Part shown: positions 19,203 through 29,748 of the stretch, in pieces
How positions within the stretch are numbered: position 1 is the stretch's first letter
Layout of the letters: each line of letters starts with the position of its first letter
Assembly: GCA_003427395.1 (NCBI GenBank)
Contig: BFEA01000079.1
Coordinates: forward strand, 944,803-978,309
Reading direction: 5' to 3'
DNA length: 33,507 nt
DNA from: Chara braunii
Taxonomy: Eukaryota > Streptophyta > Charophyceae > Charales > Characeae
Position numbers and translations under genes: made by a program
The notes under the pieces: generated by a model
Databases searched by the model: none
Told to the model about the DNA's origin: nothing
Seen by the model: the letters and a program-made list of their open reading frames with translations, nothing else

Positions 19203-19773
19203 TGTTTTCTTCCACTGTATGTGAAGTTTTATTATGTGTTTTATTGTGATGATTGGATTCTTGGGGTAGATGGGATAATCTTCAAAGGTTTTGACACACC
19301 TTTTCCTTCCATAAAGCCCAAAGGGTTCCTTTCCTGATGACAGAAAAGACGAATGCTTCGAAGCCTTTGAGAGGAGGGTTTTTGTTTAAGTCAAGGAATA
19401 ATGTGCCTGGGGTTATCATGATTGCCTGTCTGAGAGTGTGTTCCAGGTGAGTTCTATTTCATGCCATAGGCTTCTCGCCTTTGGGCAGTCAATGAAACAG
19501 GCATGCACCACCTTTATCCGTGTTCCCGAAGGCACTCCCTCTTTTCAGAGGGACTCACAGTATGTCAAACCCTGGTATTCAGGTATCTGTAATGAATCTG
19601 TAGGTTGCAGACCTTGCTTCAAGAATCTTGATCTGTTCTGTTGTCCTTGCTGCGTCTTTGAGCCAGCCAGTGATTCACTGGGACTACCCTGAAAGGTATT
19701 TAGCCATCTTAGGCTGGCTAGCTTAACAGGTCTAGGGCAGAAGATTGATGACCAGGGTGGGGTTATCTGGGAT
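19203..19773 (-). other. Probable LINE 1 3' sequence, no gene
   Basis: Sequence between the end of the LINE open frame and element B. It has no recognised domain and no clear poly-A tail; it is presumed 3' untranslated LINE sequence or unrelated flank. Confidence 0.4.
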
Positions 19774-21081
19774 TCAGTAAGTGTATTTTCCACTTTTGTC
19801 CACCTTCTTTTGTGCTGTAATGGATATAGAGGTAGATTTGGAGAAGAGAGTGTGGCCTAACCTGGGTGTGTAGTCGGTTAGCTTGTGTAGTCGTGGTACA
19901 GTGGCAAAGCGGTTGCGGGTACTCCAGGTCCATTCTGGTGGGTCTATTTCCAGGTTCTGTATTTTTGACATGGGCTTAAAGATTCTGTTCCTTTCTCCTT
20001 CAATGACCCTTATTCTTCGCAGGTTACATGTTTTGAAAGATCCTTCTGCTCTGCTATCTGTTTTGAGAAGGCTTATGGGGTTCCCTGGTTCCTCTACAGT
20101 GAAGATGTCACAGCCAATCCAGATTTTGTTCCGGTTTTTGTAGTTTTTGAACCTTAGGACTTCTAGTAATGTTCCTTGATCCTCAGTTGCCGCCCAATCC
20201 CCGTATTGCCACTTTTGTTTGGAACATTGTAAGCGTCTCCATTTTAAGGTTATGCTCTCAATTATCTGCTCGAGGTTGCTTGCAGATGGTTGGTTCCCTT
20301 CAGTGCTGGCCTTAGGTGCTTTTCCGATTTCCAGTTGTTGGTTGTGACCTCCCAAAGGTGTTGGATTTGCCATATTCCTTTCTCTACCCAGTGGACCCTT
20401 TTGGCTTCTGATTTAGAAAGAAAGAATCTTTCACCTTTGTCATTTTTGATCCAGGGGTTACCCACGAGAGGTCTGAGTATTTCATCCGGAAATATGTTTC
20501 TCCACGTGCGCAGTATTTGTAGCCAGAGGGACCTCTAAGGATCATTTTCGTTAGTGTCATGCGGGGTTTAGTTGTGGTTCTGTCCAATGCTTGTTGAAGA
20601 TCCAGAAACACCCTGACATGTTTCCGGTGATTTGAAAAGGACTAGCTCTCTGATGTGATCAAGGGCTAGAGGTACCTAGTGCAGATTGTCGTGGAAAGCT
20701 ATTCTCAGGATCCACTTGATACGGAGGGCTTGGATCTGTCGGGCTGGGTCTAGAAGGCTCAGGCCTCCCTTGGCTTTGGGTTGAGTAACTGTTTGCCAGG
20801 CCACCTTATGGATGAAGTGTGTGTTGTCGGGATTGCCTGACCACGGGAAGGCCACTGTCTTTTCCCCGAGTTGGCTTTGGAAATTGAGTTGTTAGTGCAA
20901 GGACCCTGCCTAGTACGGAGGCGGCCGATGTGCTGTGGCATCCCTTTGTATTCAGGTTGATTCCACGGAAGCGAATGAGGGCTGAAGGTTCTGCGCAGTG
21001 CATCCCGTACGGAGACAGTTCGATAGAAGGAGGGACTTCTGAGATCCACCAACCAGTTGTTTTTGTACAGTTTACTTTCAT
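19774..21081 (-). pseudogene. LINE 1 post-RT and C-terminal region
   Basis: Minus-strand pieces include GLSLLDPARQIQALRIKWIL (about 20740-20680), the hallmark of the region after plant LINE reverse transcriptases. It is preceded by frames at 21081-20759 and followed by a run in 20611-20384 (SWVTPGSKMTKVKDSFFLN). A long open end 20373-19774 of 199 residues finishes in GKYTY and a stop. No zinc-knuckle motif could be made out. Several frame breaks occur. Confidence 0.7.
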
Positions 21082-21139
21082 TTTTCAGGCCAGTTGAAAG
21101 GCTTGCATTGCTATTGTCAGTGCTTGGAATGACAAGTTT

Positions 21140-22043
21140 GACACCCTGATGAGAGTTGTGAGATCATCCGCGAATAAGAGGGTTGTGGGTGTATATGTAG
21201 GGGTTGAGATCTTTCGTCCTTAATGTTCATGAGTCACTCTATGGAAGGTCCTTTCTCAAAAAGGTCGCAATGGCTTCCATTAAGGATAGGAAAATGAGAG
21301 TTGCCAATGGGTTACCTTGTCGACTGATCTTTGACATTTTGTAAGGGGTGGAGAGGAAGCCGTTGATTTGCACTACTCCCTGTGCGTAATTGTGAAGTAC
21401 CCTCACCCATTTGGAAAACCGATCCTACGCCCATCCTTTCCATGCAAGATTGGAGGAAGTCCCAGCTGACTTGGTTGTACGCTTTCTCAAAATTCAAGAA
21501 ACGAATTGTTCTTGTGATTTCCATTTTCAGTTTATTAATCTGGTGGACTCGATGAGGGTCATTACATGATCTAATTTGAGCCTGCCTGGGATGAATCCTG
21601 TTTTTTCTAGGTGGAAGCAGCCTCCCGTAACTCTGTTTATCCGAGAGGCTAAGAGTTTGGCTAGGACTTTATAGGGGACGTTTAGTAGGGAAATTGGTCT
21701 TCCTCTTTGTTCCTTTTTTGTAGAGCAGGGTCACAAATCCAGTACTTCGAGCTGGTCCTAGGGATTCTTCCTCCCAAGCTCTGTTAAGAAAAGCTAGGAA
21801 GAGGGGACCAAGTCTATGCCAACTCGCCATCCATAATTCTTTAGAAAGGTTATCTCTGCTTGGAGCCTTATTAGGTTTTAGGTCCTCGAGAGTTGTATAA
21901 GGTTCTTCCAGTCTAATGCCTTCTTCGAGTGATCTTGCTGTTTCGGATGACAGTGTGCGGTCCAGGTAGGTCAAAATTTTGGCCCTGGCTCTTAATGTTT
22001 CATCCTGGTGGGATTTTGCTGGTGTATAGTTCTTTGTAGACAT
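21140..22043 (-). pseudogene. LINE 1 reverse transcriptase
   Basis: Recognisable minus-strand segments in order: LEDLKPNKAPSRDNLSKELW and FLNRAWEEESLGPARSTGFV (22043-21669 frame), TLLYKKGTKRKTNF, then FLNFEKAYNQVSWDFLQSCM (21524-21312 frame). The catalytic box Phe-Ala-Asp-Asp is at 21174-21163, within LLFADDLT. This is the LINE reverse transcriptase order, used in target-primed insertion. At least three frame breaks separate the pieces. Confidence 0.85.
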
Positions 22044-22475
22044 TAGTTGCTATATTCACTAACTGAGTTGTTTCAAAGTGGGGATGTTGTGATCGTTTAG
22101 CACACTTTCTATCTTCTAGTTCCTTGGGTTGGATTTGATTTCTAGAAGAAGAATTTGGACATTTTTTCATCATCGAGTTCCCAGTCCTCGACTCTGGCCT
22201 CGAGTTGTAATCCCATACATTTCAACTTTGTCCACTCTGTTAGTTCCTCCTTGGATTTGGAGTATAATTTTAAACTCCGAGGGTGAGTCTCTTTGGAAAT
22301 TTATCTCAACAATTTCAATTGTGTTTCCTAAACCACTTGTACCTCCGCCAATGTTGGGACGATGTTTTGCCAGTTCTCGAAGTTATCGGGGGTGGGACAC
22401 AGGGTCGGGACTGTTCCATAAATCAGATTTTTATATTGCCCGCGAGTGAAAGAAAAAGGAAAAAAAGAAAATACT

Positions 22476-23391
22476 ACAAGGAAGATGAGCAATAACAAAC
22501 TTCAGCAATCAAACAACATCATACATACGAGTCCAGATAGTCGGGACCTCAAACCAACAGCAGAATTGCTTCACGAGATTCACCAAATAAGAACACACCA
22601 ATAGTTCATAATTGACAATGCTGAAATAGTCCCATCATCATCAACGAAGAACCAGAGTTGATATCCTATCTGGCGCTCGGCCCCAGACTACATGTGGCAG
22701 ATCCTATCTAGCCTATACTACGAAGCCGAAAGATGACGTCAACAGCATTCCCNAAGTANGAGCATATGGCGACCAATGTCGCACGCTTCNAGCACCAGGT
22801 ATGTCTCGCGCTACACTCACAACCTCGTTCCCCAACTCACAGATGCCACTAGCACCCAAGGACCACTCTGCGCCTCACCCAGCTTACAGCAGCGCAGCTC
22901 GGCTATGGCTGCGTGCTCCTTCCCTGCTCGCCCGTGAGAGCGTAGGCGCCAGCCAGCAAATATCGCAGCAGCGCTTGCGCAGCATGCAGCCAGTACCCGA
23001 ATGCCGAATGAGGAGCAGGCCCTTTGCTATATCAAAGTGGCCTGCCTGCGTCCAGTCCCAGGAAGCTTCCAGTAGGCCCCGGTAGCCTGAGGCCCAGCAA
23101 GACGAGAACAGGCCTTGGGCCTGAGGTGGTTGCATGTGCCCAACTGCCTTTGGCCTGTGTTTGGCCCGGTACCCGTATCCAGCCCAGGGCCTGCTTCACA
23201 AACATTCACACAGGCGGCCCAGGGCCTGCGTTCACTCAACCAACTGGCGCTGCGCAACTGCCTGAATTTCCCTGAGTGCGTGGTGGCCAGTAAAGGGCGC
23301 TGAGGGCCTCGTCGAGCCTGTCTTCACTTAGGGCGGCCGACGGGCTGCGGAAATGGGGCCTTATGGGGCTCATAGAGGCAGTGGCCTCGCA
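22476..23391 (-). mobile_element. Solo LTR 1, family related to element A
   Basis: This 916-bp block matches 26601-27517 along its length and shares edges and internal blocks with the element A LTRs: ACAAGGAAGATGAG at the left, CTTCACTTAGGGCGG at 23322-23336, CCTCGCA at the right. It is flanked by ATACT at 22471-22475 and 23392-23396. No primer site or polypurine tract lies beside it, so it is a solo LTR left by recombination. The expected TG terminus is altered. Undetermined bases are at 22753, 22759 and 22790. Open frames over it are chance. Confidence 0.85.
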
Positions 23392-23396
23392 ATACT

Positions 23397-24965
23397 ATCT
23401 CTACTGCAATGATGTCGGGCAGGGTAATCTTGGAGGTCGTGCTCAGAGTCTTCCTCCACAGAACGCGCCTCACCGGTAAGGCGGTCACATTCTGGATGTT
23501 ACTGTGTTCTTTTTTTTCTTGCTTGTGTGTTTCTTACAAGTCCCCTGCCAATGAGGCAGGGGGGAATCCGTGAATTGCTCAAGTCGTCCATGATCTGCTC
23601 AAGCTGTGTTTTTTGTCAGAGGTAACACTCGTTACACAGGTACAAAGGGGAATGTATCCAGCCATTTTCACGGTCGGATCCGTGTGCCCGTTTTTTTCCC
23701 CTTTTATTTTCTTTTTGGAATCTTACAACCTGGCCACGGGGCTGAGATGCCCTCACTGAGGGCACACTCACACTACCACTTCCAAGAATGTATACAACTG
23801 CAATCACGGTCAAAGCTTTGTTTCGTTTTTTTTTTTCTTCTTTTCTGAGTTCACGGCCGCAACTTTTTATTTTTTTTTTTTTTTTTTTGTTCTTTCCGTG
23901 AGAGTACCAGAAAGAAAACGGGGTGGTACCCAGGCTCGGCAAACTCGGAGCGCAGTGAAATTCAGGGTCGGCAAAAACAGGCTCGGAGGTACTAATGGTT
24001 TAATCCTTCTTTCCTTTCTTTTCATTGAGTTGCTAGTCATTTAGAGGATTGTGATACTTTGGAGCTCATATTCTTTATGGTTTCTGCGAATTTAGAGTAA
24101 ATGCCCTCGTTTGGACTTGTCTTAACTTATATATTTGGTATGTTGTCTAGTCCGATCCGCAATGCTTGGCTAGCCAATAGTGCATTGTTCAAACAGTAGA
24201 AGCTCTTATCTAACTAGCCAATTTTGGTAAGCCTAAGGGACACAAAGATTGCAACCTAAATCCGATAGTGCTGGAAAAAAGTGAGGAAGGGGCATGGGGG
24301 TACCGACTCAAGATTAGAGTCTCTCTGAGATTTCTACGCTGCAATTGTTTGTTGTTATAATGTTTAAGTGGCAATGTAAAGACTTTTTGTACAAATTATG
24401 CAGATTGAGGTCCATGCTGGTGCTATGCTGATTACATATAACAAGTTATTTGGCATGTTGCGGGTCATGGCTGCAGCCAACGACCATGGGCAAAAATGTA
24501 TGCAACTCTCTTTGTTCCTTGTGTTTGCACGGGAACTGGACATCGATCTGCTCCGTACCGGATTCCGTGGGCATGGCCCACCGACTCTGCGATGTCCTCC
24601 TTCTCCTCTTGCTTGCGCCATGTCCTTCTCCTACCACCTCGCACACACACATCTCCTTGTGCTCACACTTCGTCCTTCTTCTACCCCCTCATGCACACAC
24701 GTGCAACACACGCACACGACCCCAATAAAAAAGAACAGACACACAGAGACACAACTCGACCCATGGCACTCATATGGTGCGGGCTGGCAACATTAAACGC
24801 CATGACTGTTGTCACATGGTTATTCGACACGCCGCGACCATTGATCATGGTGCACATCACTGGTCAAACGCCAGCTATCCATTTCCACGTGCTAGCTGGC
24901 CAGCACATTGTCACGGGCTCAAAAAAAAAAAAGCCATGATCAGGCCCAATTTTGCCATATTCACG
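23397..24965. other. Stretch without recognised gene; T and A runs and a perfect hairpin
   Basis: No coding domain seen. It contains a perfect 8-bp stem with 5-base loop at 23542-23562, T-rich runs at 23684-23713 and 23825-23888, CA-rich patches near 24640-24720, and an A run at 24921-24932. The T runs could be minus-strand poly-A remnants, but no element body was identified next to them. Confidence 0.55.
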
Positions 24966-25393
24966 GTCAGGTGGTACCATGTGGGTTGAGGTGTCTTATG
25001 TGTTTTGGGTGATACTATGTGGGCGGGGTCATACCATGTGGGGTGAGTCATACCTTGTGGACAGGGCAGCACCATGTGGGATGTCGACTGGGTGGCAGTA
25101 TATGGTGTGGGTCATCCTATGTGAACTGGGTTGTACTGTGGAGTAAGCAGGTGGGGTGACACTATGCGTGGTGGGTCGCATCATGTAGACTCCGTGGTAC
25201 TAAGTGGCCCAAGTGATACCATGTGGGTAGGGGGGGGACCAAATGGGGCAGGTCATAGTACGTGGACTGGATGGCACTGTGGGCTGGTCGGTACAAAGTG
25301 GGGCAGGTCATAATATGTGGACTGTATGGCACTGTGGGCTGACCGGTACCGTGTGGGACATGTGGGCGATGAAATGTGGGTTGGGTGGTACTT
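24966..25393. repeat. Degenerate minisatellite, unit about 19-20 bp
   Basis: More than fifteen loosely related units near the consensus GTCATACCATGTGGGCTGG, changing gradually along the array. A higher-order step is visible at 25245-25355, where a block of about 56 bp (three units) is repeated almost intact. The plus-strand frames over it show a repeating Trp/Gly pattern but no domain. Confidence 0.85.
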
Positions 25394-25984
25394 ACGACAT
25401 AGTCACAAAAATCAGGACTTCCTCTACAAAGCCTTGAACAAGATTGCAGCGAGATTCATCCAGGTATGCCCGCACTTGCAGCAGGTTTGGACCGGATTGC
25501 AGTCACGGTTTTCTTTTTTTCCTGCTATGGTCATAATTGGAGCCAAATGAGTGTCAGAGTGTATACATATGCCTTTTCTTTTCTTTGGAAGAGGGGCGTT
25601 GGGGGAAGAAATAGTATTATTATATTGCAAACCTCCAAAAGGAGGCTGGAAATCCCTCCGGCTTGTGTTGGAAACCAGGTCCAACGTCCTTTCCATGATG
25701 CTATTCCAAAAAAGCCACAAATTGGAAGGAAAAAAACACCAAGAAAGGAAGGATCAGAGCTAATCAATAAGCAGTCTAACTATCTGCCCGTTAATCTTTG
25801 GTCATGCATGGTCAATGGCATTCTCAATCTTCGTTGAAACTAATTCTGAAGTGGAGGTGTTTCATGATTTTTGAAGTTATTTGAAATCGAGTTTCGAAGT
25901 TTTAAAAAGTGTTCAAATGCTGAATGCCCCTACTTTGGATAATGTTGAATAAATCCTCAAAATGTTCGGCCCCCATATTTGAGT

Positions 25985-26274
25985 GCTAAACATTCTGAAG
26001 AGTTTGAAGCGATGAATCTACTGACAATGTTTAAGTACACCCCCCTGTCCGAGTGTGTAGCCTGAAAATTTTGAACCCCCATCCCCCTGCCACCCCCAAC
26101 TCCGCCTCCCCCTGTTTTGTTCCTTTAAGGGGGATGTACTTCAACATTTTCAGTTGATTCACCACTTTAAAACCTTCTGAATGTTCAACATTTGGCCCCC
26201 CTATTAAAGTGTGCATGAACGTTGATCATTCTGAAGACTTTGAAGTGGTGAATCTACTAAAACTATTGAACTAC
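25985..26274. repeat. Cluster of 54-bp direct and inverted repeats
   Basis: Units at 25985-26038 and 26221-26274 are direct copies (CATTCTGAAGASTTTGAAG core). The unit 26136-26189 is an inverted copy that would pair with 26221-26274 across a 31-base loop. A fainter copy may lie at 26298-26355. Each unit is followed by a C-rich segment. Identity is moderate, judged by eye at roughly four in five bases. Confidence 0.75.
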
Positions 26275-26361
26275 ACCCCTTTTGTCCAACTGGGTAGGAA
26301 CGCTGAAGATTCTAAAAATTTTGGAGTGGTGGAGACGCTGAAAATTCTGACACTGTCTAGG

Positions 26362-26420
26362 GCTTCGCTCAACAACTCCTTCCATGTTGGGGCTTCGCTC
26401 AACATTTCCTTCCAGACTTT
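26362..26420. repeat. Short tandem duplication, about 30 bp
   Basis: GGGCTTCGCTCAACA followed by TTCCTTCCA-like sequence occurs twice in succession. No function is suggested. Confidence 0.7.
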
Positions 26421-26600
26421 TGGGATGCAACTGATGACAAATTGTAAGTTCTCGTCTCGTCGGTGGCATCCCTCGAGCCGGAAGGCAAGTTCCTCTCCTG
26501 TCAACTAGTCATTTTCTCCTCGCCCCACACATGGCTCACTTTCCAAACTAACCATCTCCTTCCTCTTGGCTTAAGGGAGAGTGGGTGATTGCTTTCATGT

Positions 26601-27517
26601 GCAAGGAAGATGAGCATTAGCGAACTTCAGCAATCAAACAGCATCATACATATGAGCCCAGATAGTCTTGACCTCGAACCACAGCAGACTGGCATCACGA
26701 GATACACCAAAAAGAACACACCAAGAGTTCAAAATTGACAATGCTGAAGAAGTCCCATCATCATCAACTACGAACCAGAGTTGATATCCTATTGGCGCTC
26801 GGCGCCCAGACTACAGGTGGCAGATCCTATCTAACCTATACTATGAAGCAGAATGATGACATCAACAGCGTTCCCGAAGTACGAGCATATGGCGACCAAT
26901 GTCGCACGCTTCAGCACCAGGTATGTCTCTCGTAACACTCTCAACCCCGATCCACACCGCACAGATGCCACTAGCACCCCAAGGACCACCCTGCGCTTCA
27001 CCTAGCATACAGCAGCGCAGCTTGGCTATGGCTGCGTGCTCNCTCCTACTNGCCCGTGAGAGCNTGAGTGCCAGCCAGCCAGCGNATTGCGCAGCAGCGC
27101 TCACGCAGCATGCAGCCAGCACCCGAATGCCGAATGAGGAGGCAGACCCTTCCCTATATCGAAGTGGCCTGCCTGCGTCCAGTCCAGGAAACTTCCGGTA
27201 GGCCCCGGTAGGCACAGGCCCAGTCACGAAGGGAGCAGGCCTGGGGCCTGAAGTGGTTGCATGCGCCCAACTGCTTTCGGCCTATGTTTGGCCTGGTACC
27301 CGTATCCAGCCCAGGGCCTGCTTCACATTCGTTTACACAGGCAGCCCAGGGCCTGGATTCATTCAACCAACTGGCGCAATGCAACTGTCTGAATTTCCCC
27401 GTTGCGGGGTACCCTGAAGAATGAGGCCCGAAGGGCCTGTCGTGCCTGCCTTCACTTAGGGCGGCCGACCTTGTTGCAGATAGGGCCCCGTGGGGGCTAA
27501 GCGGGCGTAGCCTCGCA
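26601..27517 (-). mobile_element. Solo LTR 2, family related to element A
   Basis: A 917-bp block, direct copy of solo LTR 1 with many point differences, starting (T)GCAAGGAAGATGAGC and ending CCTCGCA. CATGT occurs on both sides (26596-26600 and 27518-27522), a 5-bp duplication; the first T may instead belong to the LTR. No primer site or polypurine tract is adjacent. A TATA-like core lies at 27154-27159, matching those of the other three related LTRs. Undetermined bases are at 27042, 27051, 27064 and 27085. Confidence 0.85.
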
Positions 27518-27775
27518 CATGTCTCACCCAAGGATTATTGAACAAGGGTTGCCTCAATACCTCCTCTTTGGACTTGGGTCTACCCACCTTTTTTGGCATG
27601 ATTTCCCAACATAACTGAAGCAGTGCAGTCCGATAACGTATGGGGGGTCTAACTTCACTTGCGCCAGTCCCTCTTCGTTGGTTCCTCCGACTTGTGTTTG
27701 GGCTTCATTCCTTGTTCATCACCCGGAATAGACTAGACATGTTTGTTGGTGTCTATCGGGGCTAAGCGCTTGATA

Positions 27776-27961
27776 CTAGGCCAGTTTGTTCCATCCTAGT
27801 CCAGGTCTGGTCAAGAGTTTAACAATCCATTCAACTTGTGGGGCCTTTGTTTCTCGTTTGGGGTCAATGATACCTAATCCTCCTTTGACTGGTTTCCTTG
27901 TGATGTAGTTCCAGACTATCTTTGGTATATTGTTCTCTTTGTTGGGCTCAACATACCACAA
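27776..27961 (-). pseudogene. LINE 2 post-RT fragment
   Basis: The minus-strand frame contains KIVWNYITRKPVKGGLGIID and then a PK-type run with WIVKLL. This is the conserved stretch found after the reverse transcriptase in plant LINEs and matches LINE 1 near 20740. It ends at a stop at 27778-27776. Confidence 0.75.
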
Positions 27962-28318
27962 CTACGCTCTTGCCTTGTGGTTAAGGTCCTTGATAATGTG
28001 ATCTGACATTGTCTAGATTGAGGCTATGTACCACATTATTGAGAAAATTGATGTACCTCAACATACCACAACTACGCTCTTACCTTGCGGTTAAGGTTCT
28101 TGATAGTATGATCTGACATCCGACATTGTCTAGATTGAGGTATGATCTGCCATCCGACATTGTCTAGATTGAGGATATGTACCACATTATTGAGAAAAGT
28201 GATGTACCTCAACATACCACAACTACGCTCTTGCCTTGCGGTTAAGGTCCTTGATAGTATGATCCGACATTGTCCAGATTGAGGTTATGTACCACATCAT
28301 TGAGAAAATTGATGTACT
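27947..28318. repeat. Three tandem copies of a 110-bp unit
   Basis: Copies begin CTCAACATACCACAACTACG at 27947, 28057 and 28208. The spacing is 110 and 151 bases; the middle copy is longer because a segment with CCGACATTGTCTAGATTGAGG is repeated inside it. The unit overlaps the end of the LINE 2 post-RT fragment, so it grew from LINE sequence. Confidence 0.88.
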
Positions 28319-28543
28319 GATAATCAGCATGCAGCCGTAAATGTGTTCCGCCATCTACCTAGTTTGTTAATTTGGTTGGAGAGTAAGTTATGGGCCATTT
28401 CGGAGGTAGAGCCTGTCATCGGTAAGATACAAGATATCGTGTGGGTGTCTCAGATTTCTCCCACATCATGGCAGCCTCCAGACCCTGAAGCTGGGGGATC
28501 TCGTCATCAAACAACCACTATCCGATTGTCATTTTCCAATAAA

Positions 28544-29217
28544 CTATATTTTAGATGTTACTTTAAAGGCCTTCATGACTCTTACCAGTGCACTGAAAGA
28601 CGAATCTGAAGCTCGAATGAGGACCGTCAGGTCGTCTGCAAACATTATTACTGTCGGGAAGTGTAGGTGGTAGGGCGTGCCTACATTAACCTCTGGTAGC
28701 CTGTGAATGGAGGGGTCTTTAGGTAGGATTAAGGTTATTGCCTCCATCACAAAGAGGAAAATTGGAGGCGCTAGTAGGTCCCCTTGATGAATTGAACGTA
28801 AGATTGGATAGCGGTCCGATAGCAGGTTGTTGGCTTGAACACATCCTATGAGTCTATGACGTCATTACACACAATACTTACCCATTTCATGAAGTTTGGG
28901 CCCACTCTCCTTTTCTCCACACTCGCATTGAGGAAGGCCCAATTGACCTGATTATGGGCCTTCTCGAAGTCTTGTTGCGTTTATCATTTTCTCTATAACT
29001 TTTTTGGCTGATTTGTCGAGGGTTCATACATTATCAAGGATATACCTTCGAGGGATGAAGCCTGTTTGGTCTATGTGAAAGCAATTGTTTGTCAAATTTA
29101 GGATTCGAAAAGCCAAAGATTTGGCCAGGAGGAGGAACGAGTGTGGTGTAGGGACGCGCTACTGGGAGTGCTGCGCCCCGCCCGGGTCGGAACAATGGGT
29201 GCTCTGACGCGTGTGGA
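28544..29217 (-). pseudogene. LINE 2 reverse transcriptase fragment, copy 1, with FADD box
   Basis: Copy 1 of the duplicated segment, with more indels than copy 2 and no long open frame over its first part. Its downstream side continues in the frame 28750-28544 with EAITLILPKDPSIHRLPEVN and the catalytic box Phe-Ala-Asp-Asp at 28642-28631. That continuation is missing after copy 2. Confidence 0.8.
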
Positions 29218-29748
29218 GGAAGTGTAAGTGGTAGGGTGTGCCTACATTAACCTCTGGTAGCCTGTGGATGGAGGGGTCTTTGAGTAGGAATGAGGTTATT
29301 GCCTCCATCAGAGGAAAACTAGAGGCTCTAGTAGGTCCCCTTGATGAATTGAACGTGAGGTTCGATAGCAGTCCGATAGCAGGTTGTTGGCTTGAACACA
29401 TCCTATGGCGTCATTATACAGGATACATACCCATTTCCTGAAGTTTGGGCCCACTCTCATCTTCTCCATACTCGCATTGAGGAAGGCCCAGTTGACCTGA
29501 TTATGAGCCTTCTCGAAGTCGAAAAACGGGATTGTTGTGTTCGTCATTTTCTCTCTAACTTTTTTGGCTGCTTTGTTAAGGGTTCGTACATTATCAATGA
29601 TATACCTTCCATAGATGAAGCCTGTTTGTTCTATGTGAAAGCATTTGTCTGTCAAATCTAGGATTCGAAAAGCCAAAGCTTTGGCCAGGAGGAGGGTAGC
29701 GCTGCGCCCCGCCCGAGTTGGAACAATGGGTGCTCTAACGCACATGGA
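29218..29748 (-). pseudogene. LINE 2 reverse transcriptase fragment, copy 2
   Basis: The minus-strand frame shows LLAKALAFRILDLTDKCFHI, EQTGFIYGRYIIDNVRTLNK and FFDFEKAHNQVNWAFLNASM, ending with IHQGDLLEPLVFL. This is the middle of a LINE reverse transcriptase; the catalytic FADD box is absent from this copy. The frame is open upstream to 30072, but that part has no LINE similarity. Confidence 0.85.

Larger units (their letters stand above)
19203..22470 (-). mobile_element. LINE-1-like non-LTR retrotransposon, decayed (LINE 1)
   Basis: On the minus strand the sequence reads through a LINE ORF2-type protein: a pre-RT segment near 22460-22130, reverse transcriptase at 22043-21140, a post-RT segment to about 20640, and the C-terminal part to the stop at 19774. 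About 570 bases of 3' sequence follow to the element B insertion point. No endonuclease or poly-A tail was found. The 5' side ends at a solo LTR. Many stops and shifts break the frame. Confidence 0.85.
27540..29748 (-). mobile_element. LINE 2: decayed non-LTR retrotransposon, internally duplicated
   Basis: On the minus strand reverse transcriptase segments lie at about 29748-28540 and a post-RT segment at 27961-27776. Between them is a 110-bp tandem repeat. The RT part is present twice in tandem (28657-29217 and 29218-29748). It is related to LINE 1 but clearly diverged. No endonuclease, intact frame or poly-A tail was seen; the left end lies near solo LTR 2. Confidence 0.8.

Noticed and set aside
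24966-25437. Trp/Gly-repeat protein encoded over the minisatellite
   Set aside because: The frames are broken every 60-70 residues and the pattern follows directly from the DNA repeat.
23392-26600. Region between the two solo LTRs as the body of a non-autonomous (LARD-type) element
   Set aside because: Each LTR has its own flanking 5-bp duplication, and neither a primer-binding site nor a polypurine tract lies at the inner edges.
27947-28318. CRISPR-like spaced repeat
   Set aside because: Only three adjacent long copies with irregular period, no spacers, and a eukaryotic retroelement setting.
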